Shown in pieces: positions 50,296 through 60,348 of a DNA stretch of 64,000 nucleotides. The notes below the pieces were generated by a model. The model saw only the letters and a list, made by a program, of their open reading frames with translations. It was not told the origin of the DNA and made no database searches. A program made the translations under genes and the position numbers. Within the stretch, counting starts at the first letter, position 1, and each line of letters opens with the position of its first letter. This DNA comes from JAHEKB01 sp049115575 (GTDB taxonomy: Bacteria; Bacteroidota; Bacteroidia; NS11-12g; UBA9320): NCBI GenBank assembly GCA_049115575.1, contig JAGDZU010000004.1:62001-126000 (forward strand), read 5' to 3'.

Positions 50296-51370
50296 TTAGT
50301 TTCTCTATTTGGGTAAGTATCTCCTTGGCAGCATGAGGTTTGGCAAATGATTTTATCTCTCGTTCCAGAGCTTGAATTTTTGGTTCATCGTTCAACAGCT
50401 CATTGGCCATATTTATTAAATCATCCGCTTGTTTGTCTGGGCATAATAAAGCGGCATTCTTATCAACTAGACTTTGGGCATTTTTAGTTTGATGGTCTTC
50501 TGCTGCGCTAGGCAATGGCACAAAAATGCAAGCCTTACTTAAGACAGCCAATTCTGAAATTGAAGTAGCACCGGCCCTACTTATAACTATGTCTGCAGCC
50601 CTATATGCCAAGTCCATTCTCTTAATAAATATGGTCTTAACTCCTTGCTCAAATGATCCAGTCTCGCCACCATAGCTCTTGCCTGTTTGCCAAAGCACTT
50701 GTGAATCACTTTGAAGATTTTCTATATGAGCTTCAATTCCAATATTAACAGAACGAGCACCTAAGCTTCCACCAATTATTAGAACCGTCTTTTTAGAAGG
50801 ATCTAGACCAAAATGCTCCAATGCTGAAGCTTTGCTCGCATCTGAAGATGCCAAATTTTGCCTAATGGGGTTGCCAGTAATAACAATTTTATCAGCAGTG
50901 AAATATTTATCCATACCTGGATAAGCCACACAAATACAAGAAGCTTTGTTTTTCAATAATTTATTGGTGAGGCCTGGGAATGAGTTTTGCTCTTGCAACA
51001 ATAAAGGTATACCTAAGCTCGAAGAAACATAGTTCAGAGGTCCACTTGCATATCCTCCAACACCTATAGTAATATCAGGTTTAAATCTCTTCACCAATAC
51101 AAAAGACTTGAACAGACTAGACAGAAGTTTGAATGGTAAAATCAGATTTCTCCAATCTAACGACCGCTGAAGTCCACTGATCCAAAGACCATGGATTTTA
51201 TATCCTTCCGCAGGAACTTTTTCCATCTCCATTCTGCCCTTGGCTCCAACAAATTCAATATCGCTTGCTGGATACTTCTCTTTGATAGCATTTGCTATGG
51301 CAACAGCTGGGAAAATATGTCCCCCAGTTCCTCCCCCTGAAACCAATACTCTAGGCGCTTTCATTTTCAT
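50288..51370 (-). CDS. murG: UDP-N-acetylglucosamine--lipid II precursor transferase
   Basis: MurG transfers GlcNAc to lipid I to make lipid II on the inner membrane. Motifs are GGGTGGHIFPA (12-22), LLQEQNSFPGLTNK, IGGSLGARSVN and SRAGATSISEL. At 360 residues it is normal. It overlaps ftsW by 20 bases and murC by 8. Confidence 0.97.
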   Translation of the reverse strand: MKMKAPRVLVSGGGTGGHIFPAVAIANAIKEKYPASDIEFVGAKGRMEMEKVPAEGYKIHGLWISGLQRSLDWRNLILPFKLLSSLFKSFVLVKRFKPDITIGVGGYASGPLNYVSSSLGIPLLLQEQNSFPGLTNKLLKNKASCICVAYPGMDKYFTADKIVITGNPIRQNLASSDASKASALEHFGLDPSKKTVLIIGGSLGARSVNIGIEAHIENLQSDSQVLWQTGKSYGGETGSFEQGVKTIFIKRMDLAYRAADIVISRAGATSISELAVLSKACIFVPLPSAAEDHQTKNAQSLVDKNAALLCPDKQADDLINMANELLNDEPKIQALEREIKSFAKPHAAKEILTQIEKLIE

Positions 51371-52511
51371 CCTCCCTGTGCTGATAAATAGTCCTACTTG
51401 CGCTTAAGATGATTCCAAAAGCAATACTTGTAAATAAAATGGATGTTCCTCCTCGGCTCACAATGGGCAGTGCCAATCCTGTGACGGGTAGTATATTAAC
51501 TGCCACACCCATATTTATAAATGCTTGTATTACCAAGCTGAAACAGAGTCCTATGGCCATTAAGGCTGCCATTGAATTCTTGGTATGAATTACTATTCTA
51601 AAGGCTCTATACAACAACAGCAGATAGAGTACAATTAATCCCAGCCCACCTAATATGGAGCCATACTCCTCTATGATTATAGCATAAATAAAATCAGCGA
51701 ACGGAGAAGGCAATAAATTCTTTTGTCTGCTATTACCGGGTCCCTTGCCCCATAGCTTTCCTCTGGCCACCGCTATTTTGGCTTGTTGATTTTGATATGT
51801 TCCGCCATCATCTGAATTCTCCATAAATGATTCTACTCTGGATTTCATGGTTTCTATACGACCAAATTCAACATCGTTGTTCCAGACGTAAGCAATCAAA
51901 CTTCCAAAAATGATAGCGCCTATGCCAAACAACAACCCTAGTTGTTTTATGGGAATTCTCCCTATGAATAAAATGAGTAAACTCGTAAAGAACAGTACTG
52001 CTGAAGTAGAAAAATCTTCTGGAAATATGAGTAAACATATTCCCATTATGATAGCCAATATTGGTAAAAAGGTCTTTTTAAAATCGTGAACCTCATGTTG
52101 CCGTTTAGCCATAAACCTGGCAACGAACATGATTAAGGCTAGCTTTGCTATATCGGATGTCTGTATAGTTAACCCAATGCCTGGTAAACTCATCCAGCGC
52201 TTTGCATCATTAATCTCTACACCAAAAAACAAGGTGTAAAGTAAGAGTGGCACCGATAGAATTAAAAGAACCTGACTAAGCCTTGAGAAATATTGAATAT
52301 TCACCAGATGGGTTAGCCACATGGCGAATAAACCAAACAATAAAAGTGCTGTATGCTTAATTAAATAGTATTCTGTGTTTCCTCCTCTTTCTACATAGGC
52401 CAAAGTTCCCGTACTGGAATAAACAGCGAGTATTCCAAATACCGATAGTATAAAGACTATGATCCATATTACTGGATCCCCTTTGAGATATGTATTGAAG
52501 AGTTTTTTCAC
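51351..52511 (-). CDS. ftsW: FtsW/RodA/SpoVE family peptidoglycan polymerase
   Basis: SEDS glycosyltransferase of 386 residues with about ten helices, polymerising lipid II at the septum together with FtsI. KSRVESFMENSDDGGTYQNQQAKIAVARGKLWGKGPGN-like periplasmic region (here 230-265) and LPVTGLALPIVSRGGTSI near the end are family hallmarks. The position between murD and murG makes it FtsW rather than RodA. It overlaps murD by 4 bases. Confidence 0.95.
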   Translation of the reverse strand: MKKLFNTYLKGDPVIWIIVFILSVFGILAVYSSTGTLAYVERGGNTEYYLIKHTALLLFGLFAMWLTHLVNIQYFSRLSQVLLILSVPLLLYTLFFGVEINDAKRWMSLPGIGLTIQTSDIAKLALIMFVARFMAKRQHEVHDFKKTFLPILAIIMGICLLIFPEDFSTSAVLFFTSLLILFIGRIPIKQLGLLFGIGAIIFGSLIAYVWNNDVEFGRIETMKSRVESFMENSDDGGTYQNQQAKIAVARGKLWGKGPGNSRQKNLLPSPFADFIYAIIIEEYGSILGGLGLIVLYLLLLYRAFRIVIHTKNSMAALMAIGLCFSLVIQAFINMGVAVNILPVTGLALPIVSRGGTSILFTSIAFGIILSASRTIYQHREDENESA

Positions 52512-53851
52512 AGCTGTCTAACTGCTCTTTTGAATTTGTTACCTCTATCTTGATAGTTATCGAAAAGATCGAAACTGGCACATGCAGGTGAAAGCAATAC
52601 CGTTTCTCCATTTTGTCCTAGACCATAAGCAAGATCTACGGCTTCTTCAGCCGAACCTGCATTAATCATCATATCTACATCTTTTCTAAATGCCTGATGT
52701 AGTTTCATGCTGTTTTCACCAAGGCAAATTATGATTCTAACTTTTTCCTTAACAAGAGGCTTAAGTTGCTCATAATCATTTCCTTTATCTACGCCACCAG
52801 CTATCCAAATAAGGGGTTTATCCATGCTTTCAAGGGCATACCATGATGCATTTACATTGGTGGCCTTGCTGTCATTAATGAAATTTATTCCTTTGACTTT
52901 TGCTACATGTTCTAGTCTGTGCTCTACATTTTTAAAATCAGACAGACTGTCTCTGATCATTTCCTTTCTAATAAGTAGTGAGTTAGCAATTATGGCTGCT
53001 GCCATAGAATTGTAGGTGTTGTGCCTTCCGGCAATAGTTAGTTGATTGATTGACATTGTAAAGTTTATGTTTGGTTTTTTTAGACTAATATTTATAGAGT
53101 CATCGCTGACCCATGCTCCCTCTTCCATCTCTGTGTTTTCATGAGTAAAGGGAATTCGTTGAGCTTGTACTCCAGCAGTTTCTATATGTGTTTTTATGGT
53201 TTCATCATCTAAGCAATAGATGAAGCGCTCTTGGCTACCTTGGTTCTGAGTAATTCTGAATTTTGATTTAACGTAGTCTTCAAAAGAGTTATAGCGATCT
53301 AAATGGTCTGGTGTGATATTCAATAGAACCGCATAATCCAGTTTGGTTTGGTACATACCATCTAGCTGAAAACTGCTCAATTCCAAGACGTAATAATCTT
53401 TATCTTCAATAGCCACTTGCTTGGCAAAGCTTTGGCCCACATTACCAGCCAGACCTACATTTAACCCGGCTTTGCTAAGTAGATGATAGGTGAGCAGACT
53501 AGTGGTGGTTTTGCCATTTGTTCCCGTAATTCCTATGAGCACGGCCTTGGTATACTTGGCTGCAAATTCAATTTCGGAAATGATGTCTATTTTCTTTTGT
53601 TGAAGCTGTTGAACAATGCTTATATCATCAGATATACCAGGGCTTTTCACAACAAGATCTGCATCAAGAACTCGTTCTAGGGTATGCCCGTTTTCTTCAA
53701 ATTCAATTTGGTTGTCACTTAATTCTTTAGCATAAGTCTCCCTTATTTTTCCAGCATCAGAAACGAATACATCCATTCCTTTAACATTCCCTAGAACAGC
53801 AGCTCCAACACCACTTTCTCCTGCACCTAATATGACGAGTTTGCTTTTCAA
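52508..53851 (-). CDS. murD: UDP-N-acetylmuramoylalanine--D-glutamate ligase
   Basis: MurD adds D-glutamate to UDP-MurNAc-L-Ala. The 447-residue protein shows LGAGESGVG at the N-terminus, the ATP loop GITGTNGKTTTS (107-118), LNITPDHLDRY, the NDSKATNVNASW segment and LLSPACASFDLFDNYQDRG near the C-terminus. It abuts mraY and overlaps ftsW. Normal. Confidence 0.97.
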   Translation of the reverse strand: MKSKLVILGAGESGVGAAVLGNVKGMDVFVSDAGKIRETYAKELSDNQIEFEENGHTLERVLDADLVVKSPGISDDISIVQQLQQKKIDIISEIEFAAKYTKAVLIGITGTNGKTTTSLLTYHLLSKAGLNVGLAGNVGQSFAKQVAIEDKDYYVLELSSFQLDGMYQTKLDYAVLLNITPDHLDRYNSFEDYVKSKFRITQNQGSQERFIYCLDDETIKTHIETAGVQAQRIPFTHENTEMEEGAWVSDDSINISLKKPNINFTMSINQLTIAGRHNTYNSMAAAIIANSLLIRKEMIRDSLSDFKNVEHRLEHVAKVKGINFINDSKATNVNASWYALESMDKPLIWIAGGVDKGNDYEQLKPLVKEKVRIIICLGENSMKLHQAFRKDVDMMINAGSAEEAVDLAYGLGQNGETVLLSPACASFDLFDNYQDRGNKFKRAVRQL

Positions 53852-55102
53852 CTATCTGAGTTTGAAAGTGACTAGAGTGAATATGGCCAACATGATTCCG
53901 ACTATCCAGAATCGGGTGACTATTTTGGGTTCTGCATAGCCCAGTTTTTGATAGTGATGGTGAAGCGGTGACATCTTAAAGATTCGCTTTCCTTCACCTG
54001 TTCTATTCTTAGTGTATTTGAAATAACTCACTTGCATCATCACGCTTAGATTCTCTACCAAAAAGATTCCGCAGAGAATAGGAAGCAGAAGTTCCTTTCT
54101 GAGCATGAGGGCCATCACTGCTATAATTCCTCCAATGGCTAAACTCCCAGTATCGCCCATAAACACCTGAGCTGGGAATGAATTATACCAGAGAAAGCCT
54201 ATACAGGCTCCTGTAAATGCAGCAGCAAAAATCACCAGCTCACTCTGATAAGGGATAAACATGACATCTAGATAATCAGCTAAAAGAATGTTACCGCTTA
54301 TAAAAGCCAATGCGGCTAAAGTGACTCCAATTATGGCCGAAGAGCCAGCAGCTAGCCCGTCTATTCCGTCCGTGAGATTAGCTCCATTTGAAACTGCAAC
54401 TATAACCACAATTACTACCAGCATATAAACCAGCCAAGCCCACTTATTAGCCGTTTCCTGGTCTAGCCAAAACAGCACTTTGGAGTAATCTATCTCATGG
54501 CTTTTAACAAAAGGTATGGTGGTAGTAGTACTTTTATGATCTATGGTATAATAGAGTTGGTTGTTTATCTCTTTAACCTGAACTCCTTCTGGCGCTTCAC
54601 TTTCATGAGCTATTTTTATTTGCTCTCTAACAAGTACGTTGTCGTTATAATAAAGACCCAGTGCAATTACTATGGCCAAACCAACTTGACCCACTACCTT
54701 GAATTTACCTGCTAGACCCTTTTTGTCTTTCTTATATATTTTGATGTAGTCATCTACAAATCCAATCAAGCCAAGCCAAATGGTGGCAAACAGCATTAGG
54801 ATAATGTATACGTTATTGAGTTTGGCAAAGAGTAAAGTGGGTATTACAATGGCAGCCAAAATGATAAGACCGCCCATAGTTGGAGTACCCTTTTTAGCGT
54901 TTTCACCATCCAAGCCAAGTTGTCTAATGGTCTCGGCAGCTTGCCTTCTACGCAACAGCTCTATTAATCTCTTGCCAAAAAGCAAGGAAATAACGAGGGA
55001 GAGAATAACTGCCGCTGATGCTCTAAATGAAGTGTATTCAAACACTCCCGCTCCGGGCAAATCATACATTCTGTCTAGGTATTTAAAGAGATAGTATAGC
55101 AT
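53852..55102 (-). CDS. mraY: phospho-N-acetylmuramoyl-pentapeptide transferase
   Basis: MraY forms lipid I from UDP-MurNAc-pentapeptide and undecaprenyl phosphate. The 416-residue protein has GTPTMGGL, GFVDDYIKIYKKD with the catalytic Asp pair, NLTDGIDGLAAG and GDTGSLAIGG. It is longer than the 360-residue E. coli enzyme because of an insert of about 55 residues (roughly 160-215, VLVREQIKIAHESEA to ETANKWAW), a known Bacteroidota feature. It overlaps murE by one base. Confidence 0.97.
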   Translation of the reverse strand: MLYYLFKYLDRMYDLPGAGVFEYTSFRASAAVILSLVISLLFGKRLIELLRRRQAAETIRQLGLDGENAKKGTPTMGGLIILAAIVIPTLLFAKLNNVYIILMLFATIWLGLIGFVDDYIKIYKKDKKGLAGKFKVVGQVGLAIVIALGLYYNDNVLVREQIKIAHESEAPEGVQVKEINNQLYYTIDHKSTTTTIPFVKSHEIDYSKVLFWLDQETANKWAWLVYMLVVIVVIVAVSNGANLTDGIDGLAAGSSAIIGVTLAALAFISGNILLADYLDVMFIPYQSELVIFAAAFTGACIGFLWYNSFPAQVFMGDTGSLAIGGIIAVMALMLRKELLLPILCGIFLVENLSVMMQVSYFKYTKNRTGEGKRIFKMSPLHHHYQKLGYAEPKIVTRFWIVGIMLAIFTLVTFKLR

Positions 55103-56559
55103 TATTCTTGTATCAGTTTTAGATTACGGATGAGTACTTCTTTATCGTCAAATGGGTGTTTAACCCCTTTTACTTCTTGGTATTTTTCGTGGCCTTTACC
55201 GGCAACCAGTATTACATCTCCAGAGTCGGCAAGACTTATTGCAGCCTTTATTGCTTCTTCCCTGTCTGTTATTTTCAAGACCTTTTTAATGTGACTGGCG
55301 CCTATACCAGACATCATTTCTTTTATGATTTCATCTGGAGATTCATTTCTAGGATTGTCTGAAGTGAGAATGACTTTGTTTGATAGTTTAGCTGCTATTT
55401 CAGCCATAATGGGCCTCTTGGCAGTATCTCTATTCCCTCCGCAACCAACTACACAGATCAATTGCTCGTTTTTGGTGCGAATAGCATTTATGGTATCCAA
55501 TACATTCCTTAGAGCATCCGGAGTATGAGCATAATCCACTATGGCAGTCACCCCTTTATACTGCAAATGCTGAAATCTTCCTTCAACACTCTGCAATTCA
55601 GAAAGAGCCGTGATGACTTTAATGTGATCAATATTCAGCAAGAATGATGTGGCATATACAGCCAGAACATTATAGGCATTAAACTTACCAACCAGCCTCA
55701 TCCATACTTCATCACCTCTTAAGTCGAGTAGCATTCCAGCTAAATCATGTTCTATTATCTTAGTCTTGAAATCACTAACAGAATTCAGGCTATAGCTATA
55801 CCTACTGGCCTTAGTATTCTGCACCATGATTTGACCGTTCTTGTCATCTCTATTATAAAGCGCAAAAGCATCTGCTGGTAGCTGATCAAAGAACTTTTTC
55901 TTAGTATATAAATAAGACTTAAAATCTTTGTGATAGTCTAAATGATCATGTGTGATATTTGTAAAAACTCCACCCCTGAAATTGATGCCCGCAATCCGGT
56001 TTTGGTCAATAGCGTGAGAACTCACTTCCATAAAGGCGTAGTCACAGCCTCCCGCTTTCATCTCTGCTAAAAGTTCTTGAATTCGAATGGCATTTGGAGT
56101 GGTATGAGTGGAAGTATAGTCTGTTCCATTTATGGCATATTTAATAGTAGATAGTAATCCAACTTTATAGCCCATAGAAGCGAAACTTTCATAGAGCATA
56201 GTGGCGATTGAGGTTTTGCCATTAGTTCCTGTTATGCCAACAACAGCCATGTCCACAGATGGTCTTCCATAAAATGCGGAAGCGATAAAACCCAAGGCAA
56301 TAGAGCTGTCTTCAACAACTACAAAGCATTTGGCGCTGACCCCTTCTGGTATACGTTCACAAAGAATCACACTCGCACCCATGTCTATGGCCTTACCTAT
56401 ATAATCATGCCCATCCACCTGGGAACCAGACAAAGCAGCAAAAAGACCAGCAGTCCTAATTTCTCTGGAGTCTAAACTCAAATGGTCTACGGCAACATTG
56501 TCATCACCAACTATGCGTTTAATCTCCAATTCAGCTATGAGTGCATTCAGTTTCTTCAT
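55102..56559 (-). CDS. murE: UDP-MurNAc-tripeptide synthetase (meso-DAP type)
   Basis: MurE adds the third stem residue to UDP-MurNAc-L-Ala-D-Glu. The 485-residue protein has the ATP loop GITGTNGKTS (108-117), TSTHTTPNAIRIQ, ITHDHLDYHKD and VVDYAHTPDAL. The specificity motif is DNPR (401-404), which selects meso-diaminopimelate over lysine. It overlaps ftsI by 4 bases and mraY by one. Confidence 0.97.
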   Translation of the reverse strand: MKKLNALIAELEIKRIVGDDNVAVDHLSLDSREIRTAGLFAALSGSQVDGHDYIGKAIDMGASVILCERIPEGVSAKCFVVVEDSSIALGFIASAFYGRPSVDMAVVGITGTNGKTSIATMLYESFASMGYKVGLLSTIKYAINGTDYTSTHTTPNAIRIQELLAEMKAGGCDYAFMEVSSHAIDQNRIAGINFRGGVFTNITHDHLDYHKDFKSYLYTKKKFFDQLPADAFALYNRDDKNGQIMVQNTKASRYSYSLNSVSDFKTKIIEHDLAGMLLDLRGDEVWMRLVGKFNAYNVLAVYATSFLLNIDHIKVITALSELQSVEGRFQHLQYKGVTAIVDYAHTPDALRNVLDTINAIRTKNEQLICVVGCGGNRDTAKRPIMAEIAAKLSNKVILTSDNPRNESPDEIIKEMMSGIGASHIKKVLKITDREEAIKAAISLADSGDVILVAGKGHEKYQEVKGVKHPFDDKEVLIRNLKLIQE

Positions 56560-58619
56560 AGACCTAATTGTAAAAAGATGGTTCTTCCTTTTGTTGCTAT
56601 TTCTCCAGCACGAGGACTTTGCCTTATCACTCGTCCGTATCCAGACATCTTTACTTTGTACCCTTCCGATTCCAACAGGTATACTGCATCTCTTACACCC
56701 ATTCCGCGTATGTCTGGCATAGTGAAGTCCTCTAGAATTACCTGCTCAGAAGTAGATGTGTCTTTATAAATCATTCCGTCATAGGTTTCACCTACAGAAC
56801 CGGAACTGATCAATTCATTCAGAGTATTAAAATCGCTACCATATCCCTTTAGGCTTGGAGCAGGCATTAAGGTATCTGTGTTTAAATCTTGAAGAACACT
56901 GATGGTGAATATCTTTTCTGCCAATTCCTTGAATACCGGAGCTGCTACATAAGATGCATAGAATACACCTGCACTTGGTTTATTAATCACAACTATGACT
57001 GAATAAACTGGATTATCGGCTGGAAAATGCCCAACGAAACTGGCATTGTATTGTCTTCTAGCTTGATAACCAGCACTACTGGCAATTTGAGCAGTTCCTG
57101 TTTTTCCACCCATGCTAACCACATCAGATTTGATGTTTCTGGCTGTTCCAACCAAAACTGTTTCCTTAGTAAAGTCCAAGATTTGAGTTGAGGTCTCTTC
57201 CGAGCAAACCCTTGTAGGATCTTGCTCTTCTTCATAGTCTTTATCCACTATGCCTGCATCACTTACCCTACTCACCAAAGAGGGCTTCACTAATATTCCA
57301 CCATTGATAACTGCATTGTATGCTGTGAGCACTTGAAGCGGTGTATGTTGATTTTCATAACCAATGGCTAACCAGGGCAAAGCCAAACTAGACCAAGACT
57401 TAAAAGAGGGCTGATTTAGGTAGGGATCTGGTTCACCTAATATTTTTATGCCAGTTTTTTTATGAAGCTCAAGTCGTTTGAGATGAGCTATATAGTCTGC
57501 TGGTTTCTTTTTGTAGTTATCATAAATAACAGATGAAAATATCACATTAGATGAGCGAGCAAAGGCAGACTTAAAACTGAGTTTTTTGTACTTCCCTATA
57601 TCAGAATCCTTCATAGGTCTTCCTGAATACATACGCACTCCATTGTAAAGGTCAAGCGTGTCGTCTGGACTAATAATGCCATCTTCCAAAGCGGCCATTG
57701 CTGAGAAAACTTTAAATACACTTCCTGGCTCTATACTTTCACCTATAGCATAATTGTATGCTTCTCTTGGACCTGTTTCTTCGTCGTTTTTTAAATTTAC
57801 TATAGCCTTAACCTCTCCTGTTTTGATATCCATAATCAGTACGCAACCATGATCTGCTTTGTGCTTAACTATAGCTTTGGAAAGCGCCATATGCGCTATT
57901 TCTTGAAAATCTACATTGAGGGTGGTATGAATATCCTGACCATTTTGAGGCTCAATCAAGTTGTCTGCATTTAAAGGTCTATAGCCTCCAGATATTTTTT
58001 GAACTAGCCTAGAACCACTAACTCCCGCTAGTACTTCGTCGTATTCTCTTTCCAAACCAACGCCTGGATTGTCTTTTGTTCTGTACCCTATGGTTCTATA
58101 TGCCAATTGACCAGCTGGCCTAACTCTTCTTGTTGTGAGCAGAGAAATCATTCCTCCCTTATACCTACCCATTCTAAAGATTGGCCATTGCTTCATAGCT
58201 TGCCATTCATTGTAGTTCGCCCTTCTTCTAATGAGCATATATCTACTCCCCTTATTTCTCGCTCGAACAAGTTTGTTCTTATAGTAAGAAGCGGAGTATT
58301 CCGGATAAAGTCGAGCCATTTGCTCTGCCAAGGCACCCACAAACCGATTGAAACTATCTCTATCTACTACGGTAGGATCAAAACGCACTTCATAGCTCGG
58401 CATGGAAGTAGCCAAAAGACTACCATTGTCTGAGTAGATATTGCCCCTAGTTGGGCTGATCTCTTGTTTTTTAATGGAGGTGCTATCTGAAAGACTTAGC
58501 CACTTATCACCTTCTTTGATCTGAATGTGAAGCATTTCATAAGACACCCAAAGTCCAAAAAGTACAACTGCAGCAAAGCAGATGGCGACGCGCCATAATA
58601 TGCTTTTCTTAATGTTCAT
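56556..58619 (-). CDS. ftsI: septal penicillin-binding protein FtsI with C-terminal PASTA domain
   Basis: Class B PBP that crosslinks septal peptidoglycan. The 687-residue protein has one N-terminal helix (about 10-30), a pedestal domain, and the transpeptidase with SVFK (Ser300-Lys303), SSN (356-358) and KTGT (506-509). The last 60 residues form one PASTA domain (MPDIRGMGVRDAVYLLESEGY), usual in Bacteroidota and Gram-positive division PBPs but absent in E. coli. It overlaps the FtsL-like gene by 11 bases and murE by 4. Confidence 0.96.
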   Translation of the reverse strand: MNIKKSILWRVAICFAAVVLFGLWVSYEMLHIQIKEGDKWLSLSDSTSIKKQEISPTRGNIYSDNGSLLATSMPSYEVRFDPTVVDRDSFNRFVGALAEQMARLYPEYSASYYKNKLVRARNKGSRYMLIRRRANYNEWQAMKQWPIFRMGRYKGGMISLLTTRRVRPAGQLAYRTIGYRTKDNPGVGLEREYDEVLAGVSGSRLVQKISGGYRPLNADNLIEPQNGQDIHTTLNVDFQEIAHMALSKAIVKHKADHGCVLIMDIKTGEVKAIVNLKNDEETGPREAYNYAIGESIEPGSVFKVFSAMAALEDGIISPDDTLDLYNGVRMYSGRPMKDSDIGKYKKLSFKSAFARSSNVIFSSVIYDNYKKKPADYIAHLKRLELHKKTGIKILGEPDPYLNQPSFKSWSSLALPWLAIGYENQHTPLQVLTAYNAVINGGILVKPSLVSRVSDAGIVDKDYEEEQDPTRVCSEETSTQILDFTKETVLVGTARNIKSDVVSMGGKTGTAQIASSAGYQARRQYNASFVGHFPADNPVYSVIVVINKPSAGVFYASYVAAPVFKELAEKIFTISVLQDLNTDTLMPAPSLKGYGSDFNTLNELISSGSVGETYDGMIYKDTSTSEQVILEDFTMPDIRGMGVRDAVYLLESEGYKVKMSGYGRVIRQSPRAGEIATKGRTIFLQLGL

Positions 58620-58917
58620 CTTCTATGACCTTGATTCTTTGAACTGCTCTATTGGGCTCCTTAACTCCTCTTCCTTCTAATCTTTGCTCTATGTTAGATC
58701 TGGAGCGTTTTTGAATGATTTCAGACTTGAGTGTGATATTCTCAGCCCTTAACTCTACCAATTCTTTTTCAGCCTTGTCTATATCTCTAACTATATTGTC
58801 CGTTCTATGTGTGAGATAGATATAAACGAGAGCCAAACCACCTAAGAAAAGAAGGTAGTTGATCCATTCAGACGTTAATCTGATCTCTGTACCTTTAGTT
58901 TCTTTTTCTTTACTCAT
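58609..58917 (-). CDS. FtsL-like cell division protein
   Basis: Small bitopic protein of 102 residues: a charged N-terminus, one helix (about 19-38, LLFLGGLALVYIYL) and a coiled-coil segment (about 45-75, IDKAEKELVELRAENITLKSEI) ending in a basic tail. Size, topology and position between rsmH and ftsI identify it as the FtsL-like division protein, although its sequence gives little direct similarity. It overlaps rsmH by one base and ftsI by 11. Confidence 0.85.
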   Translation of the reverse strand: MSKEKETKGTEIRLTSEWINYLLFLGGLALVYIYLTHRTDNIVRDIDKAEKELVELRAENITLKSEIIQKRSRSNIEQRLEGRGVKEPNRAVQRIKVIEDEH

Positions 58918-59822
58918 CAGACTCGTTCAGCTATTCTTAGTTTGGCGCTACGCGCTCTATTATTCTTTGCTAACTCTTCTTCGGATGCTACTATTGGCTT
59001 TCTGTTTACAGCCTTAAAGCATTGATTCCATTGACCAAATGAATCCACCTCTTTTTTACCCTCTACATTCCCGTGATTAATTAGATTTTTCACCAAACGA
59101 TCTTCAAGAGAATGGTAAGACATTACTACAAGTCGACCACCTTGGGCAATCCAAGCAGGCACTTGATTCAATAAATCCTTCAATGCTTCCATCTCGCCAT
59201 TCACTTCAATTCTAACAGCTTGGTATATCTGTGCTAATTGCTTGTTCTTTTGCCTAGGATTTAAAACCGAGGTAACGGCATCCTCTAAATCTTCAACCTT
59301 TTCTATAGGTCTCAACTTGCGGTATTCGCAAACGGCTCGAGCCACGGAAGGCGCGTTTTTCAACTCCCCATATTGCCTAAATAAGCTGGTGAGTTTGTAT
59401 TGATCATAGTTGTTTAGTATATCCTTGGCGCTGATTTTAGCCTCAGCATTCATGCGCATATCCAGCTCTGAACCTTCAAATCGAAACGAGAAGCCCCTAT
59501 CACCTTCATTAAACTGGTGCGAGCTCACTCCAAGATCGGCGAGCAAGCCATCTATTTTTTCTATTCGGTAGTACGTACAGAAATTCTCTAGATACCTGAA
59601 GTTGGCTTCACAGAAAATCAATCTCGGATCGTCTATCCTATTCTTAACCGCATCAGAATCCTGGTCAAAGACCATCAGAACTCCTTTATCGTCAAGCTTG
59701 TTGAGTATAGCTTTGGCATGACCGCCGCCGCCGTAAGTTGTGTCGACGTAGACACCGTTGGGTTTTATGTTTAATCCTTCAAGACATTCTTCCAGCATTA
59801 CGGGAACGTGATAATCAGTCAT
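58917..59822 (-). CDS. rsmH: 16S rRNA (cytosine-1402-N4)-methyltransferase
   Basis: RsmH (MraW) methylates C1402 of 16S rRNA. The 301-residue protein starts YHVPVMLEECLEGL, with the SAM motif DTTYGGGGHAKAIL, VFDQDSDAV, LLADLGVSSHQFNEGDRGFSF and the C-terminal SYHSLEDRLVKN plus NNRARSAKLRIAER. It overlaps mraZ by 8 bases. Normal. Confidence 0.97.
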   Translation of the reverse strand: MTDYHVPVMLEECLEGLNIKPNGVYVDTTYGGGGHAKAILNKLDDKGVLMVFDQDSDAVKNRIDDPRLIFCEANFRYLENFCTYYRIEKIDGLLADLGVSSHQFNEGDRGFSFRFEGSELDMRMNAEAKISAKDILNNYDQYKLTSLFRQYGELKNAPSVARAVCEYRKLRPIEKVEDLEDAVTSVLNPRQKNKQLAQIYQAVRIEVNGEMEALKDLLNQVPAWIAQGGRLVVMSYHSLEDRLVKNLINHGNVEGKKEVDSFGQWNQCFKAVNRKPIVASEEELAKNNRARSAKLRIAERV

Positions 59823-60348
59823 CCATTCCCTCCTCTCCTGGTTGACCCATCACATCTTCCGCTAAATCAGAAAACTCATCGGCGTCAATTTGCATCATTT
59901 CATCATAGAGTTTCTTACTCCATATTTCTATCCTGCTTCCGTAGGCATAAAAGACCGCTCCCCCATCAAGCTCGGCATAATCCATTAGCTTCTTGGGAAT
60001 CAAGATCCTGGAGGCCTTATCCGTTTGAACTTCTGTAGCGCCATTGCTGAATTGCCTAATAAACATTCTGTGGCGTTTGTTAAAATGATTTAAATGCCCA
60101 AGCCCACTCAATTCTTTATCCCAATCTTTTCTAGTATAGAGTGTTAGGCACTTCTCAAAGCCCCTGTTAACCACCATTTTGCCAATAGCATCTTTAGGCA
60201 ATTGCTTTTTGAGTCCAGCAGGAATAACAACACGGCCTTTAGCGTCTAGCTTACATTCAAACTCTCCTATGTAAAGTGGATTCTTCAGTTTTTGGCTCTT
60301 TAAAGGCGTAAAAATAGCATCAAATCTCCCACTTTCCCCCACTTTCAC
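59815..60348 (-). CDS. mraZ: division/cell wall cluster transcriptional repressor MraZ
   Basis: MraZ is an AbrB-fold DNA-binding protein that binds TGGGN repeats upstream of its own operon and usually represses it. The two AbrB halves are visible: YIGEFECKLDAKGRVVIPAGLKKQL-like (shown here as GEFECKLDAKGR, then VVIPAGLKKQLP) and ATEVQTDKASRILIPKKLM. A tail of about 25 acidic residues follows. The longest start is GTG at 60348, but this lies inside the first MraZ box and adds about 25 residues before the conserved core; no ATG occurs between, and CTG (60288) would best fit the family N-terminus. The true start is therefore unsettled. Confidence 0.9.
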   Translation of the reverse strand: MKVGESGRFDAIFTPLKSQKLKNPLYIGEFECKLDAKGRVVIPAGLKKQLPKDAIGKMVVNRGFEKCLTLYTRKDWDKELSGLGHLNHFNKRHRMFIRQFSNGATEVQTDKASRILIPKKLMDYAELDGGAVFYAYGSRIEIWSKKLYDEMMQIDADEFSDLAEDVMGQPGEEGMDD

